A stretch of DNA of 64,000 nt from Chondrus crispus. Its lineage: Eukaryota; Rhodophyta; Florideophyceae; Gigartinales; Gigartinaceae. The DNA lies in the NCBI RefSeq assembly GCF_000350225.1, contig NW_005178692.1, positions 230,930 through 294,929 of the forward strand. The letters run 5' to 3'. Made by a program: the position numbers and the translations under genes. Shown one piece after another: positions 32,854 through 42,990 of this stretch (its first letter is position 1; each line of letters starts with the position of its first letter). The notes under the pieces were generated by a model, which was not told the DNA's origin, made no database searches, and saw nothing but the letters and a program-made list of their open reading frames with translations.

Positions 32854-35559
32854 AGATCGACAAGTGTCGCGATGCCCAAGTGGAACACAGGACACCGCTC
32901 GGAATTTTTAACAAATTTTCAGGAAAGAGCGACGCGGTCGAGCGCATGGGACGCTGAGCCTTTTTGGGATAAGTGTACTGCACACGAATCGTGACCACGA
33001 CGAACGTTGCCTCTGTAGAGACAACGTCATCCGCTCGCGCTTATATCTTTTCTTTTGTGAATGTTTTTGTTTTGTTTTGTATCGATGAACAGGACCTCGT
33101 TACAGAGGAGAAGTAGAAGGAAGCGGATCGCCCGGTAGACGATCGATGATCGTCGCAAAAAGACTTCAGACAAGCCCACGGGGATACACCAAGCGACGCC
33201 CCGCGTCGCGGCCTACTCGCGATTGAGGGGGAGTCCTTCCCTTTACCTGTCCAGGGTACCTTTTCTTTAAGGTTGAAACCCGATCCCGCGGCATGACGCC
33301 AGCCCCTTCACCATACCTCGACGACCAGTGCTTCCGTGGTACCCACAGTCCGCTGCAAGGACGGAGAATTTAGAATGAGCCAACGGCTTGTAAGAAGCGC
33401 AGAGGGGAAGGAACGTTGTGAGGAGTAACACCGTCAACGAGCCACGTGCCAGACACTGACACGAGCGCACACGGCGGATCGTCGAAGGGAGAAAGACTCC
33501 ACAGGAAAGAAAACGTCGCTCGATGAGCTTGTTACCAATGACCCAGTCTTTGCTTGTAGCATTTGACGGCGTCTAGGTCATGTCTTTCCTTTTGTTTGTT
33601 TCCAACCATGAACGCTTTGTCCTGGAGGACCCACCTTACTTTCTTTCGCATTCCTTTCATTTTCGTTCTACAGCTCATGCTTCGATTGTTTATTTATTTA
33701 TTTTTCCCTCCACTTACTTGGGGAAGCGATATGACGAAGGCAAGGAGTTCTCGACGACGCATCGCCAACGGTGAGGCGTTTTTCTCCGCGGTTAGCGCGA
33801 AATTGTCAAACGCGTGCATCAACGTGCCGCAACCGCGACGACTGTCCCCTTCATGCGGACAACGTCGCTCTTTGCAAGCACACACCTTTTTCTGTTTTCT
33901 TTACTTGTCTTTTTATGTGTCCAACACAGTTTTTTGGTGGACCCCTACCGTATGGGAGGTCCTCCGCCAGTATCCTGACGTCGTCACTGCTCCTTACATT
34001 TGTGGGGGCGCCCAGCGCGGACGCGCGTCGAGCGACAGTGGATCGGCGATCGGAATGATTGGAGAATCAAGGAATGTATACCCTGACGACGTCACCTAAG
34101 ACGAAAAGACCCTCTCTCAGACGTGGCATGTGCGCACACCGATTGTGTTACGGACTCTATATGAAGACGGACGCGTCACGAAGTAGACCATGTTTTCGCC
34201 AGGTCCGTTGGAATGTTTTTTTTCACTGGTAGAACATAAGAAATGGAGCCCGGGACCCCTCGTGGACGTACCGATGAGGTAATAAGGCATCAAGAACCTT
34301 GACGTGGAGGTAAACAGCGCGACGCACTGTCCCCGTTGACGACGTCGCGCAAGGACAACAGAATGAGCGAGCTCGCTCTTTCCCGAGGTCAGGGAAATTG
34401 ATGAGGCCTCACAAGGAAAAGAAAATGCAATGTGGAGCGAACGCACAGGGACACGAGAAGATTGGATCGGCTGTTTGAACCCCAAGCCGGAGCGGATGTT
34501 CGAAAGAGACATTCTTCGGACAGAAAGTGTCCAACAAGGCCAAGAACGTGCCTGAACACTCCGGAGGAGTGGATGTAAGACAAGTGGACCGAGTCTCTAC
34601 CGTATTCGAAGACTTTGTTTTACTTTTATTTTATTTTTTGGTGCGATCATCGCCCGAGACTCGAAACAAAAAGGGAAAATTGGAGTTACACTCCGAGAAT
34701 GCGATGACCGATCTCGAAACCGTCCGCCCAAAACGTCGCAAGTGCCCAGACGTTCTCCATTTGCTGTGTCATAGCAATCGCAAATCCCCGATTTTCGCAC
34801 GACCATGCGATTCACGAGGAACACAAGCGGAGTGAACCTAAACAATAATCTTTGCGCAGTCGAGACCCCGACTTCGAGTCGGAAATTGTGAAGAGGAGAC
34901 GTGTCGGTCGGGCACGCGACAAAAAGGGGCATGACCCAACTGGTAGCTCATTGAGAGGCGGTCAACAAACATTGTGAGACGTATGAACGGACGTGTATGA
35001 GGAACCTCAATCGTTTCCTCCATCATCTATGGACGTCCATAAGGGGACAGTAATTTGCGGTTTCGGCGTGGTACGAGCCGCATCGCAGGCAATCCTAAAA
35101 CCGAATCGTCATCAGCGCGACCAGCGGACATGCCGATGCTATAATAAGAAAACATTGAGGTCTCCGACGATTGTTCGGAGGACGACCAAATTTTATCAAA
35201 TTCGAACGTTTGTTCCACAACTGTCCCCAGGTTTGCCAACTTAGGTGGCAATTCAACAGTACGGAAGACGCCTCGAACGAGCCTAGAGGCGACGTCATTG
35301 ACGTTTCATGACCAATCGTGTGTCACGAATAAGAATCTGCAAACGTGAGGGACGCTGCCAAGGACAGGGAGGGTAAAGCCTAGATCGTCATAACTACGAA
35401 AAAAATGATGACCCTGGTTTCTGTCCCCACCGGAATTTGATGGAGACAGCTTTCCTAGCAGATCTGCGGCCGCCAGTTCAGTATCTTCATGAACTGCACA
35501 GGCATGTAACGAGTCGCGTTTTACAAACGCTGAGCAAAGGAAAAGAGAATGAAATAGGG

Positions 35560-36118
35560 GAAGTGCGACTGCGGTAGCAGGGACGCCCGGAGAAAGGGAA
35601 AAGAGGAAGAAATCAAGGCGTCGGTAAGAGGAATGTCAAGGCGGTCGAGGACAGTCTCCATGAAGCGTAGGGACAGGCTGACGCGGCCGAGAGGGGAGGA
35701 ACCGCGCAGAATGGAAGGTGGTACGGCGATGCGAGCTCGCCAATCTCAAGAATGGATGGCCACTAAAGGGAGGTGACCGGGCAACTTGCCTGCGCCGTCG
35801 GCGATGCCGACGGCGTCGCGGAGGCCGAGGTCACAGAACCACGAGGCGGCAGCGAATAAGAGAGGGGGTGCTGACGCAGGAATTTATTGTGAATCTCCGC
35901 GAGTGAGGGATACCAACGAGGAGAAGGATACCGCTGGGGCTAGGAAGGAAGATCGGATCGGGGACAGTAGTCCCAGGGGGAAGTCGGGGAACAGAGGGAA
36001 GACAGCGGGAGACCCGAGGTTGGGAGAAGAAGCCCACACAGAGACGCTTGCGAATAACATTCTCACCAGCGCGACCCAGCGGGACCGGGTGATTTTTGTT
36101 CGTCTTGTCCTTGCCCAT
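35560..36118 (-). pseudogene. Antisense ORF of family A, N-terminal remnant in A2
   Basis: Starts MGKDKTNKNHPVP at 36118, about 105 bp inside the 3' LTR, matching the MSKDKTN start in A0. It continues with VGFFSQPRVSRCLPSVPRLPP, like VGFPRKSEVPRGLPSIPRLPP of A1, and homology runs to about 35600. The rest of the ORF is absent. Broken. Confidence 0.65.
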
Positions 36119-36222
36119 GCAGAAATCGTCAGCTGAGGAAAGATCGGAGCGGAGTAAAAAGGGAAAAGAAGTTGGAGATGAAGGAGTGAGCTCGCTGTGC
36201 AAGGACGCTCAGAAGGGGGATA

Positions 36223-37227
36223 TGTAGTGCAATACGCACCTGAAAAGGGGGGTGAAAAGAAGTGAAAAAGGAAAAAATTGGATGCTGTAGTCCGGGTTTG
36301 GGGGACACACGTGTGCGACGAAGCGCACGATTATTTTAATTATTTAATTTATTTACTAATTAGATCTAGAATCTAGAGCCGGGAGCTACTGTACTCGCCC
36401 CGGCGGGGTTCTATATAACTTAGCCCTTTGACCGACCAAGTCAATAAACCAACCCGAGTTGCCAGAGTTTGATATCGCCTTGGTCGAAGTCCGTCTTTTC
36501 CAAGACATTCCCTTTTACTACAGATTACATTATCCTTTGCGCTTGGGGGTCCCTTTTCCTTATCCTTTTACCTTTTTTATCTCTACATCTATTTTTCCTT
36601 TACATTGTGTTGGTTCCATTGGAGTCGGTCGCGACCGATCCGGTGTTGGTGTGATTGCCATCGGGCTGCACGTAGGTCGTAGCGTTGCTACAGTGTCCTG
36701 TTCCGTCGGAAGGCTGTTGCAACGACGCCTCCTTCGAAGGTCTTATCATACAAGACAGTGTTGGTACCACCAACCGCGATTGCGATCGCATTGGTGTCGG
36801 TGTTTTGTCATCGGGCAACACGTTGGTCGTAGCGTTGCTACATAGTTACGTTCCCGTCGTGTAGTGCTAATCGAGCCCCCGTCGAAGACCTTGAATTATA
36901 CGCAAGGTGCTGAAGACGCTCGTCGAGCATTGGCCTTACAACCCAGCGAACCGCGGTTACATTCTCGTAGACAAGCCCAACCCGCACTCGTCGAGCACTC
37001 AAGTCTTCACAAGTCTCTACCACCATTATCCTCCCGGGCCGGGTGTCTTTCCTTAACCCCCCCGTCGGGGTCCAGCTACCGTGGGCCGCAAGCCCACACA
37101 AGGCGAAAGGGAGTGTCGACCGCTCCGTAGCGCGTGCCATCGGCAGTGGTTGTTGCTTTTGTTGTTTTTCTTCTTTTTGTTTGACCGTCGGACTGTGTTC
37201 GCGGCCTGCCAGGCACATTGCACTACA
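36223..37227 (+). repeat. LTR, family A (3' LTR of A2)
   Basis: TGTAGTGCAA...TTGCACTACA, 1005 bp. Second LTR subtype (shared with A3): GCGACGAAGCGCACGATTATTTTAA region, TCTATATAAC TATA-like box near 36410, TGAC..AAGTCA pair, CACACGTGTG near 36307. The tandem modules follow. Confidence 0.85.
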
Positions 37228-37408
37228 CACGTATCAACGGCGATCTTGCGGGGCTTGAAGGCATTTCCCTCTGTGGCTATCGAGACGAGGACGTTGTAAA
37301 TCTTCGACGTCATAAGGCAAATGACGCCGTCGACAACCTTCGGGGCGATCTTGTCGGTGAGGTCGTTCCGCCGGAGCCTTCGCTTCGGGTGTTGGCCCCG
37401 CTTGCGTC
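37228..37408 (-). other. Short piece of element B between A2 and C
   Basis: Minus-strand reading gives KRGQHPKRRLRRNDLTDK, then KVVDGVICLMTSKIYNVLVS and PRKIAVDTC. It is protein-like but too short to assign; by position it lies downstream of gag in element B and could be from the protease region. Confidence 0.4.
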
Positions 37409-38004
37409 TGTCGTGCACTGAGGGGGAAGCGTTGGGTCCCCCTCTGGCAGAGCGCGCGCGTTCGGGGGCGCGTTGTGGAGTTATCGGGAGACCACCCGTA
37501 AGGGACCGGTACGGGGCCGGGTGCGAAGCGCAGTACGGAATTGGAGAGGTAAAAGAAAATGGAGGACACGCCCAGGAGGGGAGGAGCGGTAGGGACAGGC
37601 TGGCGCGCACGCTACAGTAGGAGATCACGGGGCGCGCGCGGTAGAGGTAGGTGGGAATCGGGACGTAGATGGCTCGCTGGGTACCGTCGTAGGACGGGGA
37701 CCGACGCGAGGCTACGGCTCCGATTCCAGAAACCCGAGTTGTAGACCCAAAGCTTCGTGAGGATTTACTTCGGGTCGGACGTCGGCTATATACTAGCCGA
37801 CGTCGGAGCTATAATTAATTAAACTAAAAACACTAAATTAACACGGCGGCGGTGGCCAGAGAAAGCCCTCCTGGTTAGGAGGTATGACACCCATTACACG
37901 TGGGGGATGGCACGGATAGACATGATAGGTCACTTAAGATAGTGTGGTATGCCGCGTGTGCTACAGTACAACACCGCGATTGAGCGGGCGGTCTGTGCTC
38001 TACA
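37409..38004 (-). repeat. LTR, family C (3' LTR)
   Basis: 596 bp; on the minus strand TGTAGAGCAC...GTGCACGACA. Contains CACGTGGGGG near 37899 and a TATA sequence in the loop of a perfect hairpin at 37778-37804. Confidence 0.85.
37778..37804. promoter_or_regulatory. TATA hairpin flanked by GACGTC sites in the C LTR
   Basis: Perfect 11-bp inverted repeat GACGTCGGCTA / TAGCCGACGTC around a 5-nt loop TATAC; each arm begins or ends with GACGTC, the core of CRE-type bZIP sites. The same element is at 45354-45380 in the other LTR. It probably holds the LTR core promoter; inferred, not tested. Confidence 0.5.
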
Positions 38005-38819
38005 TAGCCCCCCTCTCAGAGTCGAACGTCCTTGCGATCCATGACTTCGGCTACACTTGTACCGCCATTGACACCTTGCCAGGATAGAAGAGCTCATGGG
38101 AAGAGAGTGGTGTGGGGTGAGTGACTGAGAGCGCGTCCCGAATTAATTGCGGAGCGGTGTCCAGAATTTGAACAAAAATGCGAAGCAGGGTCCATCATTT
38201 GAACAGTTCACTCTCTCTTCGGCGCGACCCTTCTTTCACCAGCACGTCCCCATTATCGACCGACTCCTCTCCTTTCGGAAACCAGCGAGCCCCTTTCAAC
38301 AGGCCAACGCGACCTTTCTTCTTCTAAGCGTGAAATGGTATGGCTGGGGGAGGTCGCGTCGGAAGATCCGCCAGCTGAGGTGGCGAATGTGCGTGACCCG
38401 ACGGCGAGGGAGGTTGCGGTAGTCGACCCCAAGCCACCTGTGGTGTCATAGGGGGCCGTGGGGGGCGTGGTGCCGGAAAAGACTCTCGTTCACTACGAGG
38501 AAGAAGGAGCCCCGTGAGGGCGGGGTGGTGAAGGCTCGGTAAGGGCCCAAGTTGATCCACCCCACTTCTAGGGCGACAAATAAACCAGACCCTTGGTACT
38601 GTCCTCTGCATTGCATAGCCAAGAAGAGCCCACTTCGTCTGACACATCCCCAGTGTTCCCTCTCACGCAGCGAGGCGCGGGGAATTGAACGTACCCCGGG
38701 AAGGGATTCGTCCCCGTCCAATAGGTAGAGCCAGTTCTCCCCTACGAAAGGGGGAACTCCCTCGCGCAAGACGAAGGCGGCCACATTTGAAGCGAGCCGA
38801 AAATCCCTTCCTGTCCGTA
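38005..38819. other. 3' internal part of C, no supported gene
   Basis: Begins (in minus-strand terms, ends) with the polypurine tract next to the LTR. The remainder has no frame I can support; degenerate hairpin units start to appear from about 38660. Confidence 0.5.
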
Positions 38820-41610
38820 GGGTCGCGGATCCCTTCCGCCAAGGTGACCACGCCACCAAGCCAGGGAAAATCTTCGTCGAGCGATTGTCGGTATTAATCC
38901 CCGCCAGGAAGAACGTCCCCGCTCGAGGCGGACGGAACCCTTGTCGAGCGAATACGTAAATTACCCCTCATGTGTAGGGAGAAAGGACCGCGCCGTGAGG
39001 GCGTGAAGACAACTTCGTTAGCCGAGTATCAGAGTTACTCCTCGAGAGGAGGGACGGATACGCCATTGGGCGAAAGGGACCTTTGGGCGAGGGGGAGGAT
39101 AAAGTGTCCCTCGGGCGTAGGGTCGGGGAACACGCCGCTGAGGCGGGGATATCCTCGTCGAGCGAGTATATAAATTACTGCTCGAGGGGAGTGACGCATA
39201 CGACATAGGGGTAGAACGGTCCCTCGTCGAACGAGTGATGAAAGGGCTCCTCGAGAGGCGAACACGCCGCGAGGCGGGACTTCACCTCATCATGTGAGCA
39301 GATAAATTACCCCTTTCGAGTAGGGGTAAGGAACACGCCACCAGGGCGGATAAAAACCTCGTCAAACGAGTATATAAATTATTCGTCGCGTTGAGGGACG
39401 AACACATCGCGAGGCGGAAGTTAACCCTTTCATGCAAGCAGATACCGGCCAATCAGGAGGGGAGCCAACTCACCGGTCGAGTAGAGAAATTTCCCCTCAT
39501 GAGTAACGGCAAGGAACCCGCCATGGAATGGAGGTACCCTCGGTATCCGGGCAGAAAAATTATTCTCAACACGAAAGGGGGTACTGGTGACGCCATCAAA
39601 TCAGGGGAGATCTCGTCATTCCGGTAGAAGTATTCCCTTCTGAAGCTGGGAACTTGCCTTAAAGCGGAAGTACCCTCGCCAAACGACCGCGATAAATTAT
39701 CCCACCCCTGGGAACAGGGGGCGGAGCCACGCCAAGAGGCGGAGAATGACTTCGACAGACGAGCGATATTAATTACCTCACCCCCCAAAAGAGGGAGTAT
39801 TGACACGTTAAGAGGCGGTACAGCACCTTGAGGAGGGAACCGGAATTTTCTCGACCGACGTACAGGGGGCCGCCTGTCGGCGAAAGTGACCTCGTTATGC
39901 GACCAATGCGAATGATCCCATCCGCCGGAAGACGGAGGATTCACACGCCAAGAGGCGGAGGATGACCTCGTCATGCAAGCTGTAAAACTTCCCGGCCGCA
40001 TTTGGGAAACAGGTACCATGACTTTCTCCGTGCTTCGAAAATTCCCCACCCCAAATGGGGCGAATGTGTAGACAGGTAGCCACATTTACCCATGACACTA
40101 GGGGGCTGTACGCGTCATCATCCGATGTGTGACCTCGTTACGCGAGTAGGATCAATTACCCCAGTCATGGGGTATGGAATACGACAGGAGGCGAGACAGA
40201 CCTCGTTAAATGAGTATGACATTTTTCCCCAAGTGCAAGAGGGTGTACCGCCCACGCTATACAAGCGGGGACGACCTCGATAGACGAGTGATATTAATTA
40301 ACTCACCCCGGGAGAGGCTGATTGACACGCCAAGAGGCGGTACGGAGGAACAGCACCTCGGTGAACGAGCGAAATAAATTGTTCAACCCCGGAAAAGGGG
40401 GATTGGACCCGCCAAAGGAGGATAATAACCTCGTCAAAGGAGTCTAGAAATTACCCCTCATGACTGGAGATGCAAAACGCGCCATGAGGGCGAAGAAGAT
40501 ACCTCGTCGTACGAGCAGCCAGATTATCCCTTGCCAGTAGGAATGTGAATGCGCCATGGAGACGTGCTGCCACCTCCTCGATCGGGTAGAAATTATCCCC
40601 CGGGAGTAGGGATACGGAACACGCCACCAGGGCGGGAAATAACCTCGTCGAACGAGCATCGAAAGTCTTCCTCGAAATGAGGGACAAACACGCTACTAGG
40701 CAGGAACTAACCTCGTCACGAGAGTTGATAAGTTATCCCTTTGTGCAAAGGGATGCCGAACACGCCAAGCGAGCGAGTAGTCACCTCATCGGGCGAGTAG
40801 ATACCATGCCCTACTCCCAGAGGGGTACAGGACCCGTCGCCAGGGCGGAAAGTCACATCGACAAACGAGTATATAAATTATCCCTTCGAGATGCGCGACG
40901 AACACGCTGCTAGAGCGGGAGGATCCTCGTCAAACGAGTGGAAACTTATCGCTCGTGAGTCGGGAAGATCCTCGTCAACGAGTAATTGAATTAATCCTCG
41001 CAATGAGGGCGGACACGCCGCTTGGGGGGAGGACCCTCGAGAAACGAGGCTAGAACTTATCTCTCAAGAGGAGGGACCGACACGCTGCTTGAGCGGGAGT
41101 ATCCTCGTTAACCGAGTATAGAATTTGTCCCTCGAGATGAGGGACTGACACGATTCTTGAGCGGGAAAACCCTCGGTAACAGAGTATAGAATTTATCCCT
41201 CGAGATGAGGGACCGACACGCTTCTTGAGCGAGAGTACCCTCGTTAAACGAGTAAGATAAATTATCCTACCGCGCGAGGGGGACGGGCCCGCCACGAGGC
41301 AGAGAATGACCTCGATAACCGAGTGAAATAAATTATCCCACACTTGTGGTGGGGGGCATCCGCCAAGAGGCGGACAATGACCTCGACATACGAGCGAGAT
41401 AATTTTTTCCTCCCCGATGGGGGGAGTGGACACGCCAGCCAGAGAAAAGGAACCTCGTGAACCGAGTACATAGACTTCTCCTCCAGGGGAGAGACGAGCA
41501 CGCCATGAGGGTAAGGGGCTACCTCGCCGAGCGACTAGGAAAATTCTTCCTAGTGAAACCGCCACGAGAGCGAAAACTCCCTCGTCGAACTAGCCATAGC
41601 GTCTCGGGAG
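38820..41610. repeat. Tandem array of about 40 hairpin units, period about 70 bp
   Basis: Counting the CTCGTnnACGAG-type anchor gives about 40 units between 38873 and 41577, spaced about 69 bp on average. Each unit has three small stems: CGCC(4 nt)GGCG; CTCGT(3-4 nt)ACGAG; and, after an AAATTAT spacer, a third stem whose sequence differs between units while its pairing is kept (for example TCCCTC/GAGGGA near 41205, ATCCCTTTG/CAAAGGGAT near 40735, TACCCCA/TGGGGTA near 40158, CTCCCC/GGGGAG near 41415). Units diverge gradually along the array. There is no open frame across it. Confidence 0.85.
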
Positions 41611-42144
41611 TCTGTCTCCCGGGGTTACGTCGGGGGTCGGTGGCGCCGCCAAGAGAACGCGTGGGCGCCCTTCATACTGTATCGCCAGCCTTTGGTATGG
41701 CCGGGGCAGCGCCACCCGCCTGAAAAATTAACATAAATTGAACTCCCGCCAAAAAAATCAAACCAGAAATTGAAACTGAAAAATAAACGGAAATTAAACA
41801 TCTGCCAAAAAATCAAACACAAAAATCGAAACACAATCAAATGGGCGAAATTGTCGGGCTAAGGCGTCTGGAGGCGGTTCGAGGGATCGTGGCGCGTGTT
41901 TCCAGCGGGCATTGCTGTAGGTACACTGCGTACCTCATTGAGGGAGCAACAGGGCCGGGATACAGCCAGATGTAATATCTGAGAAACGCGACCGTTCGGC
42001 GATTTCGGACGCGGAGTTGCGCTTGTTGCCATAGAACCCGCGCGGGCGGGAGCAACCGCGACGGTGGTGGGCACCGTGAAGGTGGCGAAGGAACCCAAGG
42101 TGGTACTGGGGGAGAGGACGGTGGATAAAGTACCGGAAGAAGAT
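41611..42144. other. Spacer between hairpin arrays in C
   Basis: Contains an isolated CTCGGGAG/CTCCCGGGG stem at about 41602-41622, an A-rich stretch (41720-41840) with repeated words like CCGCCAAAAAAATCAAAC, and a G-rich stretch after 41850. A minus-strand frame runs through part of it, but its lower half is encoded by the hairpin repeats, so I do not call a gene. Confidence 0.4.
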
Positions 42145-42345
42145 CTCGCTAAATACGGGGAGGATATGGACTCGTTGAATCGAGGGTTAGATCGACTCGT
42201 GGTATCGAGGGTTAGGACGACTCGTGAGAACGAGGATTGCAACAACTCGAGAAATCGAGGATTAGGACAGCTCATGATACTGAGGATGTGAACGCCCCTC
42301 AGTTGGGGAATTAGAACATCTCGTGAGACCGAGGTAGTGACAGCA
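42145..42345. repeat. Tandem hairpin array, period about 25 bp, about 7 units
   Basis: Units of the form ACTCGTnnnnTCGAGGRTTAGGACG. The stem CTCG/CGAG is kept by paired change in one unit (CTCATGATACTGAG, about 42272) and replaced by CCCC/GGGG in another (about 42294). Confidence 0.75.
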
Positions 42346-42460
42346 CAGATTAAACTGTGAGACGATTTCCACCAGATAGGCGAAGGGTAACTGCATGACC
42401 GACCGAGCCGCGGTCCCGTCATCAAGTATTCGATCTCCCCAGCCACCCAGGGACTTTTCT

Positions 42461-42650
42461 TCGTCCTCAACGACGGTACTCTGCCCTTTCACAGAGAATT
42501 TCCTCGTCGTTGATGACGATAACCTCCTTGCTTCGTGGGGATTTTGTACGTCCTTGATGACGATAATTCCCCGTTGCACAGGGAATTATTCCACGCCCTT
42601 GGAAACTGTAATCTCCCCTTCCACAGAGAGATTTCTTTGTCCTTTGACCT
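42461..42650. repeat. Tandem repeat, period about 43 bp, about 4 units
   Basis: Each unit has a CGTC...GACG stem (CGTCGTTGATGACG) and a second stem around CTCCCC...GGGG or CTCTG...CAGAG (for example AATTCCCCGTTGCACAGGGAATT). Same style as the other arrays in C. Confidence 0.6.
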
Positions 42651-42774
42651 GTGAGAGGAGGACACTCCTACGACCGAAAACCGGAGGAAGGGAACCGAAA
42701 TTTCTTCTGACAAGCTTGTCCGTCGAGGGGATTGGTCTGCCCATAGCCCGGGGAGTCCGAAGTTGGCACGCGAT

Positions 42775-42990
42775 GGTACGCTGACTTGCCGCGGTAGCAC
42801 GCGAGGTTAACGCTGTACTACACGAGTTCATAACAAGCGATCGGAGGCCAAAAGGACGCGGTAGTACGCGACATTGACTCGGTAATATGCGAGGGTGGAC
42901 GCGGTGGTTCGCTAAATAGACGCGATAGTACGCGAGATTGACGCAATAGTCCGCGGGGTAGAAACAGGCGGTAGGCCGCGAGGTAAGGAC
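42775..42990. repeat. Tandem hairpin array, period 21-22 bp, about 8-9 units
   Basis: Units like GACGCGGTAGTACGCGAGATT. The stem CGCG/CGCG is exchanged for CTCG/CGAG in one unit (ACTCGGTAATATGCGAG). It adjoins the end of the coding modules. Confidence 0.7.

Larger units (their letters stand above)
30101..35559 (+). other. Tail of A2 between chromodomain and antisense ORF remnant
   Basis: A T-rich tract (30393-30452) ends in GACGTTAG, followed by an exon-like stretch (GGACACGACCCC..., encoding IEEAMIFEINSAFDKVTAD near 30525-30580) that aligns with the corresponding A3 segment. A solo B LTR interrupts at 30754-31376. The third coding segment resumes around 32290-32853. Further T-rich tracts with a following AG lie near 33045-33094 and 33900-33927. 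From 33100 to 35500 I see no supported gene. Confidence 0.45.
22919..37227 (+). mobile_element. A2: family A Ty3/gypsy element, broken, with a nested solo B LTR
   Basis: Order: shortened 5' LTR, leader with primer-binding site, gag, pol, chromodomain, long tail holding a solo family B LTR, remnant antisense ORF, polypurine tract (CAGAAGGGGGATA) and complete 3' LTR (36223-37227). The shared 593 bp of its LTRs differ at only about five or six positions by hand count, so by LTR identity it is young, yet its genes carry several breaks (about six to eight). It interrupts family B sequence that resumes at 37228; the expected target duplication is CACGT (37228-37232). Confidence 0.85.

Noticed and set aside
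38820-41610. CRISPR array
   Set aside because: Regular spacing and variable parts look superficially similar, but the variable part is itself palindromic, the repeated part is diverged, no cas genes exist nearby, and the array lies between LTRs of a eukaryotic-type element.
41859-42470. 203-codon minus-strand frame in element C
   Set aside because: Much of it is encoded by the 25-bp hairpin repeat; composition reflects the repeat, and no relative is seen.
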